From the NCBI GenBank assembly GCA_963556195.1, contig CAUVYP010000582.1:1-64000 (forward strand): a DNA stretch of 64,000 bases, in the 5' to 3' direction. The notes under the pieces were generated by a model. That model ran no database searches, was not told where the DNA came from, and worked only from the letters and a program-made list of their open reading frames with translations. This document shows positions 13,369-26,386 of the stretch, one piece after another (position 1 is the first letter of the stretch; every line of letters begins with the position of its first letter). Source of the DNA: Sepiola atlantica (lineage: Eukaryota > Mollusca > Cephalopoda > Sepiida > Sepiolidae). The translations under genes and the position numbers were made by a program.

Positions 13369-15600
13369 TTAGCGCGTTTTAAAGTTGATATCGCTTTTGT
13401 TTATAACTTCCACATTAATTCGAATTGTGCAACGAAACTTTGCAGACAGTCGCGGAGACACATGTTCTACTGAAGTATTAAGTTTCAGAAGTGCAGCTTT
13501 TGTACTGCCGGAGATATGTCGATACCAACTGAGTACGCAAAACATCAACAAAATTAAGCGCGTTTTAAAGTTTATATCGCTTTTGTTTATAACTTCCACA
13601 TTTATTCGAATTGGGCAACGAAACTTTGCAGACAGTCGCGGAGACACATGTTCTACTGAAGTACCAAGTTTCAGAAGTGCACCTCTTGTACTGCCGGAGA
13701 TATGTCGATACAAACTGAATACGCAAAACATCAACAAAATTTAGTGCGTTTTAAAGTTTATATCGCTTTTGTTTATAACTTCCACATTCATTCGAATTGT
13801 GCAACGAAACTTTGCAGACAGTCGCGGAGACACATGTTCAACTGAAGTACAAAGTTTCAGAAGTGCAGCTCTTGTACTGCCGGAGATATGTCGATACAAA
13901 CTGAATACGCAAAACATCAACAAAATTTAGCGCGTTTTAAAGTTGATATCGCTTTTGTTTATAACTTCCACATTTATTCGAATTGTGCAACGAAACTTTG
14001 AAGACAGTCGCGGAGACACATGTTCTACTGAAGTACCAAGTTTCAGAAGTGCAGCTTTTGTACTGCCGGAGATATGTCGATACAAACTGAATACGCAAAA
14101 CATCAACACAATTTAGCGCGTTTTAAAGTTGATATCGCTTTTGTTTATAACTTCCACATTTATTCGAATTGTGCAACGAAACTTTTCAGACAGTCTCGAA
14201 TAGGTGTTTTCTACTGAAGTACCAAGTTTCAGAAGTGCAGCTCTTGTACTGCCGGAGATATGTCGATACAAACTGAATACGCAAAATATCAACAAAATTT
14301 AGCGCGTTTGAAAATTTATATCGCTTTTGTTTATAACTTCCACATTTATTCGAATTGTGCAACGAAACTTTGCTGACAGTCGCGGAGACACATGTTCTAC
14401 TGAAGTACCAAGTTTCAGAAGTGCAGCTCTTGTACTGCCGGAGATATGTCGATACAAACTGAATACGCAAAACATCAACCAAATTAAGCGCGTTTTAAAG
14501 TTGATATCGCTTTTGTTTATAACTTCCACATTTATTCGAATTGTGCAACGAAACTTTGCAGACCGTCTCCAATAGGCCTGTTCTACTGAAGTACCAAGTT
14601 TCAGAAGTGCAGCTTTTGTACTGCCGGAGATATGTCGATACAAACTGAATACGCAAAACATCAACAAAATTTAGCGCGTTTTAAAGTTGATATCGCTTTT
14701 GTTTATAACTTCCACATTTATTCGAATTGTGCAACGAAACTTTGCAGACAGTCGCAGAGACACATGTTCTACTGAAGTATCAAGTTTCAGAAGTGCAGCT
14801 CTTGTACTGCCAGAGATATGTCGATACAAACTGAATACGCAAAACATCAACAAAATTTAGCGCGTTTTAAAGTTGATATCGCTTTTGTTTATAACTTCCA
14901 CATTTATTCGAATTGTGCAACGAAACTTTGCAGACAGTCGCTGGTAGGCCTTTTCTACTGAAGTACCAAGTTTCAGAAGTGCAGCTCTTGTACTGCCGGA
15001 GATATGTCGATACAAACTGAATACGCCAAACATCAACAAAATTTAGCGCGTTTTAAAGTTGATATCGCTTTTGTTTATAACTTCCACATTTATTCGAATT
15101 GTGCAACGAAACTTTGCAGACAGTCTCCAATAGGCCTGTTCTACTGAAGTACCAAGTTTCAGAAGTGCAGCTTTTGTACTGCCGGAGATATGTCGATACA
15201 AACTGAATACGCAAAACATAAACAAAATTTAGCGCGTTTTAAAGTTGATATCGCTTTTGTTTATAACTTCCACATTTATTCGAATTGTGCAACGAAACTT
15301 TGCAGACAGTCTCGAATAGGTGTTTTCTACTGAAGTACCAAGTTTCAGAAGTGCAGCTCTTGTACTGCCAGAGATATGTCGATACAAACTGAATACGCAA
15401 AACATCAACAAAATTTAGCGCGTTTTAAAGTTGATATCGCTTTTGTTTATAACTTCCACATTTATTCGAATTGTGCAACGACACTTTGCAGACAGTCGCT
15501 GGTAGGCCTTTTCTACTGAAGTACCAAGTTTCAGAAGTGCAGCTCTTGTACTGCCGGAGATATGTCGATACAAACTGAATACGCAAAACATCAACAAAAT
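13369..15600. repeat. 12-monomer HOR, form B
   Basis: Class order H-H-H-H-N-H-Q-H-K-Q-N-K, that is form A plus one extra H at 14299. That H is unusual: gcgcgtttgaaaatttat at its start, tttgctgacag near 14370, and an atypical aaccaaattaag at its junction with the next monomer. Its markers from gctgacag onwards reappear only at 60059, making this block the apparent relative of 60059-61360. Confidence 0.88.
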
Positions 15601-17645
15601 TAAGCGCGTTTTAAAGTTTATATCGCTTTTGTTTATAACTTCCACATTTATTCGAATTGGGCAACGAAACTTTGCAGACAGTCGCGGAGACACATGTTCT
15701 ACTGAAGTACCAAGTTTCAGAAGTGCAGCTCTTGTACTGCCGGAGATATGTCGATACAAACTGAATACGCAAAACATCAACAAAATTTAGTGCGTTTTAA
15801 AGTTTATATCGCTTTTGTTTATAACTTCCACATTCATTCGAATTGTGCAACGAAACTTTGCAGACAGTCGCGGAGACACATGTTCAACTGAAGTACAAAG
15901 TTTTAGAAGTGCAGCTTTTGTACTGCCGGAGATATGTCGATACAAACTGAATACGCAAAACATCAACACAATTTAGCGCGTTTTAAAGTTGATATCGCTT
16001 TTGTTTATAACTTCCACATTTATTCGAATTGTGCCACGAAACTTTGCAGACAGTCGCTGGTTGGCCTTTTCTACTGAAGTACCAAGTTTCAGAAGTGCAG
16101 CTCTTGTACTGCCGGAGATATGTCGATACAAACTGAATACGCAAAACATCAACAAAATTTAGCGCGTTTTAAAGTTTATATCGCTTTTGTTTATAACTTC
16201 CACATTTATTCGAATTGTGCAACGAAACTTTGCAGATAGTGGCGGAGACACATGTTCTACTGAAGTACAAAGTTTCAGAAGTGCAGCTCTTGTACTGCCG
16301 GAGATATGTCGATACAAACTGAATACGCAAAACATCAACAAAATTTAGCGCGTTTTAAAGTTGATATCGCTTTTGTTTATAACTTCCACATTTATTCGAA
16401 TTGTGCAACGAAACTTTGCAGACAGTCTCCAATAGCCCTGTTCTACTAAAGTACCAAGTTTCAGAAGTGCAGCTTTTGTACTGCCGGAGATATGTCGATA
16501 CAAACTGAATACGCAAAACATCAACAAAATTTAGCGCGTTTTAAAGTTGATATCGCTTTTGTTTATAACTTCCACATTTATTCGAATTGTGCAACGAAAC
16601 TTTGCAGACAGTCGCTGGTAGGCCTTTTCTACTGAAGTACCAAGTTTCAGAAGTGCAGCTCTTGTACTGCCGGAGATATGTCGATACAAACTGAATACGC
16701 AAAACATCAACAAAATTTAGCGCGTTTTAAAGTTGATATCGCTTTTGTTTATAACTTCCACATTTATTCGAATTGGGCAACGAAACTTTGCATACAGTCG
16801 TGGAGACACATGTTCTACTGAAGTACCAAGTTTCAGAAGTGCAGCTCTTGTACTGCCGGAGATATGTCGATACAAACTGAATACGCAAAACATCAACAAA
16901 ATTTAGCGCGTTTTAAAGTTTATATCGCTTTTGTTTATAACTTTCACATTTATTCGAATTGTGCAACGAAACTTTGCAGACATTCGCGGAGACACATGTT
17001 CTACTGAAGTACCAAGTTTAAGAAGTGCAGCTCTTGTACTGCCGGAGATATGTCGATACAAACTGAATACGCAAAACATAAACAAAATTTAGCGCGTTTT
17101 AAAGTTGATATCGCTTTTGTTTATAACTTCCACATTTATTCGAATTGTGCAACGAAACTTTGCAGACAGTCTCGAATAGGTGTTTTCTACTGAAGTACCA
17201 AGTTTCAGAAGTCCAGCTCTTGTACTGCCAGAGATATGTCGATACAAACTGAATACGCAAAACATCAACAAAATTTAGCGCGTTTTAAAGTTGATATCGC
17301 TTTTGTTTATAACTTCCACATTTATTCGAATTGTGCAACGACACTTTGCAGACAGTCGCTGGTAGGCCTTTTCTACTGAAGTACCAAGTTTATGAAGTGC
17401 AGCTCTTGTATTGCCGGAGATATGTCGATACAAACTGAATACGCAAAACATCAACAAAATTTAGCGCGTTTTAAAGTTGATATCGCTTTTGTTTATAACT
17501 TCCACATTAATTCGAATTGTGCAACGAAACTTTGCAGACAGTCGCGGAGACACATGTTCTACTGAAGTATCAAGTTTCAGAAGTGCAGCTTTTTACTGCC
17601 GGAGATATGTCGATACAAACTGAATACGCAAAACATCAACAAAAT
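15601..17645. repeat. 11-monomer block ending in a 185-bp monomer
   Basis: Class order H-H-K-H-Q-K-H-H-N-K-H. The second H (15787) is a mosaic: its start has ttagtgcg/cattcattcg and ttcaactg, but its end has gcttttgtac and catcaacacaat, as in the tgaagacag subtype. The last monomer is 1 bp short. Confidence 0.87.
17461..17645. repeat. 185-bp H monomer (1-bp deletion)
   Basis: cagctttttactg near 17586 in place of cagcttttgtactg: one G lost. This shifts the phase of everything downstream by -1. The same lesion occurs at 21924. Confidence 0.95.
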
Positions 17646-19505
17646 TTAGTGCGTTTTAAAGTTGATATCGCTTTTGTTTATAACTTCCACATTCATTCGA
17701 ATTGTGCAACGAAACTTTGCAGACAGTCGCGGAGACACATGTTCTACTGAAGTACCAAGTTTCAGAAGTGCAGCTTTTGTACTGCCGGAGATATGTCGAT
17801 ACAAACTGAATACGCAAAACATCAACACAATTTAGCGCGTTTTAAAGTTGATATCGCTTTTGTTTATAACTTCCACATTTATTCGAATTGTGCAACGAAA
17901 CTTTTCAGACAGTCTCGAATAGGTGTTTTCTACTGAAGTACCAAGTTTCAGAAGTGCAGCTCTTGTACTGCCGGAGATATGTCGATACAAACTGAATACG
18001 CAAAACATCAACAAAATTTAGCGCGTTTTAAAGTTTATATCGCTTTTGTTTATAACTTCCACATTTATTCGAATTGTGCAACGAAACTTTGCAGACAGTC
18101 GCGGAGACACATGTTCTACTGAAGTACAAAGTTTCAGAAGTGCAGCTCTTGTACTGCCGGAGATATGTCGATACAAACTGAATACGCAAAACATCAACAA
18201 AATTTAGCGCGTTTTAAAGTTGATATCGCTTTTGTTTATAACTTCCACATTTATTCGAATTGTGCAACGAAACTTTGCAGACAGTCTCCAATAGCCCTGT
18301 TCTACTGAAGTACCAAGTTTCAGAAGTGCAGCTTTTGTACTGCCGGAGATATGTCGATACAAACTGAATACGCAAAACATCAACAAAATTTAGCGCGTTT
18401 TAAAGTTGATATCGCTTTTGTTTATAACTTCCACATTTATTCGAATTGTGCAACGAAACTTTGCAGACAGTCGCAGAGACACATGTTCTACTGAAGTATC
18501 AAGTTTCAGAAGTGCAGCTCTTGTACTGCCAGAGATATGTCGATACAAACTGAATACGCAAAACATCAACACAATTTAGCGCGTTTTAAAGTTGATATCG
18601 CTTTTGTTTATAACTTCCACATTTATTCGAATTGTGCAACGAAACTTTGCAGACAGTCGCTGGTAGGCCTTTTCTACTGAAGTACCAAGTTTCAGAAGTG
18701 CAGCTCTTGTACTGCCGGAGATATGTCGATACAAACTGAATACGCAAAACATCAACAAAATTTAGCGCGTTTTAAAGTTGATATCGCTTTTGTTTATAAC
18801 TTCCACATTTATTCGAATTGGGCAACGAAACTTTGCATACAGTCGTGGAGACACATGTTCTACTGAAGTACCAAGTTTCAGAAGTGCAGCTCTTGTACTG
18901 CCGGAGATATGTCGATACAAACTGAATACGCAAAACATCAACAAAATTTAGCGCGTTTTAAAGTTTATATCGCTTTTGTTTATAACTTTCACATTTATTC
19001 GAATTGTGCAACGAAACTTTGCAGACATTCGCGGAGACACATGTTCTACTGAAGTACCAAGTTTAAGAAGTGCAGCTCTTGTACTGCCGGAGATATGTCG
19101 ATACAAACTGAATACGCAAAACATAAACAAAATTTAGCGCGTTTTAAAGTTGATATCGCTTTTGTTTATAACTTCCACATTTATTCGAATTGTGCAACGA
19201 AACTTTGCAGACAGTCTCGAATAGGTGTTTTCTACTGAAGTACCAAGTTTCAGAAGTCCAGCTCTTGTACTGCCAGAGATATGTCGATACAAACTGAATA
19301 CGCAAAACATCAACAAAATTTAGCGCGTTTTAAAGTTGATATCGCTTTTGTTTATAACTTCCACATTTATTCGAATTGTGCAACGACACTTTGCAGACAG
19401 TCGCTGGTAGGCCTTTTCTACTGAAGTACCAAGTTTCAGAAGTGCAGCTCTTGTACTGCCGGAGATATGTCGATACAAACTGAATACGCAAAACATCAAC
19501 AAAAT
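17646..19505. repeat. 10-monomer block
   Basis: Class order H-N-H-Q-H-K-H-H-N-K. Slots 18576-19505 (K-H-H-N-K) match 16531-17460 with the same rare bases (gacattcgcgg, aagtttaagaag, agaagtccagctc). Relative to the earlier block an H with cgcagagac (18390) is present between Q and K. The first monomer is a fusion of two H subtypes. Confidence 0.87.
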
Positions 19506-20993
19506 TTAGCGCGTTTTAAAGTTGATATCGCTTTTGTTTATAACTTCCACATTAATTCGAATTGTGCAACGAAACTTTGCAGACAGTCGCGGAGACACAT
19601 GTTCTACTGAAGTATCAAGTTTCAGAAGTGCAGCTTTTGTACTGCCGGAGATATGTCGATACAAACTGAATACGCAAAACATCAACAAAATTTAGTGCGT
19701 TTTAAAGTTGATATCGCTTTTGTTTATAACTTCCACATTCATTCGAATTGTGCAACGAAACTTTGCAGACAGTCGCGGACACACATGTTCAACTGAAGTA
19801 CAAAGTTTCAGAAGTGCAGCTCTTGTACTGCCGGAGATATGTCGATACAAACTGAATACGCAAAACATCAACAAAATTTAGCGCATTTTAAAGTTGATAT
19901 CGCTTTTGTTTATAACTTCCACATTTATTCGAATTGTGCAACGAAACTTTGAAGACAGTCGCAGAGACACATGTTCTACTGAAGTACCAAGTTTCAGAAG
20001 TGCAGCTTTTGTACTGCCGGAGATATGTCGATACAAACTGAATACGCAAAACATCAACACAATTTAGCGCGTTTTAAAGTTGATATCGCTTTTGTTTATA
20101 ACTTCCACATTTATTCGAATTGTGCAACGAAACTTTTCAGACAGTCTCGAATAGGTGTTTTCTACTGAAGTACCAAGTTTCAGAAGTGCAGCTCTTGTAC
20201 TGCCGGAGATATGTCGATACAAACTGAATACGCAAAACATCAACAGAATTTAGCGCGTTTTAAAGTTTATATCGCTTTTGTTTATAACTTCCACATTTAT
20301 TCGAATTGTGCAACGAAACTTTGCAGACAGTCGCGGAGACACATGTTCTACTGAAGTATCAAGTTTCAGAAGTGCAGCTTTTGTACTGCCGGAGATATGT
20401 CGATACAAACTGAATACGCAAAACATCAACAAAATTTAGTGCGTTTTAAAGTTGATATCGCTTTTGTTTATAACTTCCACATTCATTCGAATTGTGCAAC
20501 GAAACTTTGCAGACAGTCGCGGAGACACATGTTCAACTGAAGTACAAAGTTTCAGAAGTGCAGCTCTTGTACTGCCGGAGATATGTCGATACAAACTGAA
20601 TACGCAAAACATCAACAAAATTTAGCGCATTTTAAAGTTGATATCGCTTTTGTTTATAACTTCCACATTTATTCGAATTGTGCAACGAAACTTTGAAGAC
20701 AGTCGCAGAGACACATGTTCTACTGAAGTACCAAGTTTCAGAAGTGCAGCTTTTGTACTGCCGGAGATATGTCGATACAAACTGAATACGCAAAACATCA
20801 ACACAATTTAGCGCGTTTTAAAGTTGATATCGCTTTTGTTTATAACTTCCACATTTATTCGAATTGTGCAACGAAACTTTTCAGACAGTCTCGAATAGGT
20901 GTTTTCTACTGAAGTACCAAGTTTCAGAAGTGCAGCTCTTGTACTGCCGGAGATATGTCGATACAAACTGAATACGCAAAACATCAACAGAAT
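19506..20993. repeat. Four-monomer HOR (744 bp) in two copies
   Basis: H-H-H-N at 19506-20249 and again at 20250-20993. Shared markers are ttagcgcattttaaag at the start of the third H (19878 and 20622) and catcaacagaat at the end of the N. The first monomer of copy 2 (20250) begins like the monomer after the block (20994) and ends like 19506, so it is a crossover product. Confidence 0.9.
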
Positions 20994-21923
20994 TTAGCGC
21001 GTTTTAAAGTTTATATCGCTTTTGTTTATAACTTCCACATTTATTCGAATTGTGCAACGAAACTTTGCAGACAGTCGCGGAGACACATGTTCTACTGAAG
21101 TACAAAGTTTCAGAAGTGCAGCTCTTGTACTGCCGGAGATATGTCGATACAAACTGAATACGCAAAACATCAACAAAATTTAGCGCGTTTTAAAGTTGAT
21201 ATCGCTTTTGTTTATAACTTCCACATTTATTCGAATTGTGCAACGAAACTTTGCAGACAGTCTCCAATAGCCCTGTTCTACTGAAGTACCAAGTTTCAGA
21301 AGTGCAGCTTTTGTACTGCCGGAGATATGTCGATACAAACTGAATACGCAAAACATCAACAAAATTTAGCGCGTTTTAAAGTTGATATCGCTTTTGTTTA
21401 TAACTTCCACATTTATTCGAATTGTGCAACGAAACTTTGCAGACAGTCGCTGGTAGGCCTTTTCTACTGAAGTACCAAGTTTCAGAAGTGCAGCTCTTGT
21501 ACTGCCGGAGATATGTCGATACAAACTGAATACGCAAAACATCAACAAAATTTAGCGCGTTTTAAAGTTGATATCGCTTTTGTTTATAACTTCCACATTT
21601 ATTCGAATTGTGCAACGAAACTTTGCAGACAGTCTCGAATAGGTGTTTTCTACTGAAGTACCAAGTTTCAGAAGTCCAGCTCTTGTACTGCCAGAGATAT
21701 GTCGATACAAACTGAATACGCAAAACATCAACAAAATTTAGCGCGTTTTAAAGTTGATATCGCTTTTGTTTATAACTTCCACATTTATTCGAATTGTGCA
21801 ACGACACTTTGCAGACAGTCGCTGGTAGGCCTTTTCTACTGAAGTACCAAGTTTATGAAGTGCAGCTCTTGTACTGCCGGAGATATGTCGATACAAACTG
21901 AATACGCAAAACATCAACAAAAT

Positions 21924-22108
21924 TTAGCGCGTTTTAAAGTTGATATCGCTTTTGTTTATAACTTCCACATTAATTCGAATTGTGCAACGAAACTTTGCAG
22001 ACAGTCGCGGAGACACATGTTCTACTGAAGTATCAAGTTTCAGAAGTGCAGCTTTTTACTGCCGGAGATATGTCGATACAAACTGAATACGCAAAACATC
22101 AACAAAAT
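21924..22108. repeat. 185-bp H monomer (same 1-bp deletion)
   Basis: cagctttttactg near 22049, identical to 17461, with the same flanking K on the left. The spacing is 4463 bp, 24 monomers minus 1 bp, so the two are copies of one event. Confidence 0.95.
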
Positions 22109-22480
22109 TTAGTGCGTTTTAAAGTTGATATCGCTTTTGTTTATAACTTCCACATTCATTCGAATTGTGCAACGAAACTTTGCAGACAGTCGCGGAGACA
22201 CATGTTCAACTAAAGTACAAAGTTTCAGAAGTGCAGCTCTTGTACTGCCGGAGATATGTCGATACAAACTGAATACGCAAAACATCAACAAAATTTAGCG
22301 CGTTTTAAAGTTGATATCGCTTTTGTTTATAACTTCCACATTTATTCGAATTGTGCAACGAAACTTTGAAGACAGTCGCGGAGACACATGTTCTACTGAA
22401 GTACCAAGTTTCAGAAGTGCAGCTTTTGTACTGCCGGAGATATGTCGATACAAACTGAATACGCAAAACATCAACACAAT

Positions 22481-22666
22481 TTAGCGCGTTTTAAAGTTGA
22501 TATCGCTTTTGTTTATAACTTCCACATTTATTCGAATTGTGCAACGAAACTTTTCAGACAGTCTCGAATAGGTGTTTTCTACTGAAGTACCAAGTTTCAG
22601 AAGTGCAGCTCTTGTACTGCCGGAGATATGTCGATACAAACTGAATACGCAAAACATCAACAAAAT
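22481..22666. repeat. Representative N-class monomer (186 bp)
   Basis: N class, about 49 copies. The core at 84-97 reads tcgaataggtgttt. In many copies the preceding bases are cttttcagac instead of ctttgcagac. N monomers are evenly scattered and serve as good register marks for the HORs. Confidence 0.9.
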
Positions 22667-24526
22667 TTAGCGCGTTTTAAAGTTTATATCGCTTTTGTTT
22701 ATAACATCCACATTTATTCGAATTGTGCAACGAAACTTTGCAGACAGTCGCGGAGACACATGTTCTACTGAAGTACAAAGTTTCAGAAGTGCAGCTCTTG
22801 TACTGCCGGAGATATGTCGATACAAACTGAATACGCAAAACATCAACAAAATTTAGCGCGTTTTAAAGTTGATATCGCTTTTGTTTATAACTTCCACATT
22901 TATTCGAATTGTGCAACGAAACTTTGCAGACAGTCTCCAATAGCCCTGTTCTACTGAAGTACCAAGTTTCAGAAGTGCAGCTTTTGTACTGCCGGAGATA
23001 TGTCGATACAAACTGAATACGCAAAACATCAACAAAATTTAGCGCGTTTTAAAGTTGATATCGCTTTTGTTTATAACTTCCACATTTATTCGAATTGTGC
23101 AACGAAACTTTGCAGACAGTCGCAGAGACACATGTTCTACTGAAGTATCAAGTTTCAGAAGTGCAGCTCTTGTACTGCCAGAGATATGTCGATACAAACT
23201 GAATACGCAAAACATCAACACAATTTAGCGCGTTTTAAAGTTGATATCGCTTTTGTTTATAACTTCCACATTTATTCGAATTGTGCAACGAAACTTTGCA
23301 GACAGTCGCTGGTAGGCCTTTTCTACTGAAGTACCAAGTTTCAGAAGTGCAGCTCTTGTACTGCCGGAGATATGTCGATACAAACTGAATACGCAAAACA
23401 TCAACAAAATTTAGCGCGTTTTAAAGTTGATATCGCTTTTGTTTATAACTTCCACATTTATTCGAATTGGGCAACGAAACTTTGCATACAGTCGTGGAGA
23501 CACATGTTCTACTGAAGTACCAAGTTTCAGAAGTGCAGCTCTTGTACTGCCGGAGATATGTCGATACAAACTGAATACGCAAAACATCAACAAAATTTAG
23601 CGCGTTTTAAAGTTTATATCGCTTTTGTTTATAACTTTCACATTTATTCGAATTGTGCAACGAAACTTTGCAGACATTCGCGGAGACACATGTTCTACTG
23701 AAGTACCAAGTTTAAGAAGTGCAGCTCTTGTACTGCCGGAGATATGTCGATACAAACTGAATACGCAAAACATAAACAAAATTTAGCGCGTTTTAAAGTT
23801 GATATCGCTTTTGTTTATAACTTCCACATTTATTCGAATTGTGCAACGAAACTTTGCAGACAGTCTCGAATAGGTGTTTTCTACTGAAGTACCAAGTTTC
23901 AGAAGTCCAGCTGTTGTACTGCCAGAGATATGTCGATACAAACTGAATACGCAAAACATCAACAAAATTTAGCGCGTTTTAAAGTTGATATCGCTTTTGT
24001 TTATAACTTCCACATTTATTCGAATTGTGCAACGACACTTTGCAGACAGTCGCTGGTAGGCCTTTTCTACTGAAGTACCAAGTTTATGAAGTGCAGCTCT
24101 TGTACTGCCGGAGATATGTCGATACAAACTGAATACGCAAAACATCAACAAAATTTAGCGCGTTTTAAAGTTGATATCGCTTTTGTTTATAACTTCCACA
24201 TTAATTCGAATTGTGCAACGAAACTTTGCAGACAGTCGCGGAGACACATGTTCTACTGAAGTATCAAGTTTCAGAAGTGCAGCTTTTGTACTGCCGGAGA
24301 TATGTCGATACAAACTGAATACGCAAAACATCAACAAAATTTAGTGCGTTTTAAAGTTGATATCGCTTTTGTTTATAACTTCCACATTCATTCGAATTGT
24401 GCAACGAAACTTTGCAGACAGTCGCGGAGACACATGTTCAACTGAAGTACAAAGTTTCAGAAGTGCAGCTCTTGTACTGCCGGAGATATGTCGATACAAA
24501 CTGAATACGCAAAACATCAACAAAAT
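22667..24526. repeat. 10-monomer HOR (1860 bp), copy 1
   Basis: Class order H-Q-H-K-H-H-N-K-H-H. Private markers shared with copy 2: ataacatccac near 22702 and cagctgttgtac near 23909. Confidence 0.93.
23225..23410. repeat. Representative K-class monomer (186 bp)
   Basis: K class, about 54 copies. The core at 84-97 reads gctggtaggccttt and carries the palindrome AGGCCT. Subtypes include one with cgacact at 65-71 and one with gccaaac at 169-175. A 187-bp subtype has agtagatatc and an extra T in cttctcac. Confidence 0.9.
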
Positions 24527-26386
24527 TTAGCGCGTTTTAAAGTTTATATCGCTTTTGTTTATAACATCCACATTTATTCGAATTGTGCAACGAAACTTTG
24601 CAGACAGTCGCGGAGACACATGTTCTACTGAAGTACAAAGTTTCAGAAGTGCAGCTCTTGTACTGCCGGAGATATGTCGATACAAACTGAATACGCAAAA
24701 CATCAACAAAATTTAGCGCGTTTTAAAGTTGATATCGCTTTTGTTTATAACTTCCACATTTATTCGAATTGTGCAACGAAACTTTGCAGACAGTCTCCAA
24801 TAGCCCTGTTCTACTGAAGTACCAAGTTTCAGAAGTGCAGCTTTTGTACTGCCGGAGATATGTCGATACAAACTGAATACGCAAAACATCAACAAAATTT
24901 AGCGCGTTTTAAAGTTGATATCGCTTTTGTTTATAACTTCCACATTTATTCGAATTGTGCAACGAAACTTTGCAGACAGTCGCAGAGACACATGTTCTAC
25001 TGAAGTATCAAGTTTCAGAAGTGCAGCTCTTGTACTGCCAGAGATATGTCGATACAAACTGAATACGCAAAACATCAACACAATTTAGCGCGTTTTAAAG
25101 TTGATATCGCTTTTGTTTATAACTTCCACATTTATTCGAATTGTGCAACGAAACTTTGCAGACAGTCGCTGGTAGGCCTTTTCTACTGAAGTACCAAGTT
25201 TCAGAAGTGCAGCTCTTGTACTGCCGGAGATATGTCGATACAAACTGAATACGCAAAACATCAACAAAATTTAGCGCGTTTTAAAGTTGATATCGCTTTT
25301 GTTTATAACTTCCACATTTATTCGAATTGGGCAACGAAACTTTGCATACAGTCGTGGAGACACATGTTCTACTGAAGTACCAAGTTTCAGAAGTGCAGCT
25401 CTTGTACTGCCGGAGATATGTCGATACAAACTGAATACGCAAAACATCAACAAAATTTAGCGCGTTTTAAAGTTTATATCGCTTTTGTTTATAACTTTCA
25501 CATTTATTCGAATTGTGCAACGAAACTTTGCAGACATTCGCGGAGACACATGTTCTACTGAAGTACCAAGTTTAAGAAGTGCAGCTCTTGTACTGCCGGA
25601 GATATGTCGATACAAACTGAATACGCAAAACATAAACAAAATTTAGCGCGTTTTAAAGTTGATATCGCTTTTGTTTATAACTTCCACATTTATTCGAATT
25701 GTGCAACGAAACTTTGCAGACAGTCTCGAATAGGTGTTTTCTACTGAAGTACCAAGTTTCAGAAGTCCAGCTGTTGTACTGCCAGAGATATGTCGATACA
25801 AACTGAATACGCAAAACATCAACAAAATTTAGCGCGTTTTAAAGTTGATATCGCTTTTGTTTATAACTTCCACATTTATTCGAATTGTGCAACGACACTT
25901 TGCAGACAGTCGCTGGTAGGCCTTTTCTACTGAAGTACCAAGTTTATGAAGTGCAGCTCTTGTACTGCCGGAGATATGTCGATACAAACTGAATACGCAA
26001 AACATCAACAAAATTTAGCGCGTTTTAAAGTTGATATCGCTTTTGTTTATAACTTCCACATTAATTCGAATTGTGCAACGAAACTTTGCAGACAGTCGCG
26101 GAGACACATGTTCTACTGAAGTATCAAGTTTCAGAAGTGCAGCTTTTGTACTGCCGGAGATATGTCGATACAAACTGAATACGCAAAACATCAACAAAAT
26201 TTAGTGCGTTTTAAAGTTGATATCGCTTTTGTTTATAACTTCCACATTCATTCGAATTGTGCAACGAAACTTTGCAGACAGTCGCGGAGACACATGTTCA
26301 ACTGAAGTACAAAGTTTCAGAAGTGCAGCTCTTGTACTGCCGGAGATATGTCGATACAAACTGAATACGCAAAACATCAACAAAAT
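24527..26386. repeat. 10-monomer HOR (1860 bp), copy 2
   Basis: Offset exactly 1860 bp from copy 1, with both private markers repeated. I noticed no difference between the copies on reading, which suggests a very recent duplication or conversion, or an assembly duplication. Confidence 0.93.

Larger units (their letters stand above)
20994..22666. repeat. Nine-monomer block, related to 16159-17645 but two monomers shorter
   Basis: Class order H-Q-K-N-K-H-H-H-N. H-Q-K-N-K-H corresponds to 16159-17645, but the two H monomers between K and N there (16717 and 16903) are absent, a clean 372-bp deletion. The 1-bp deletion monomer recurs here at 21924. Confidence 0.87.
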
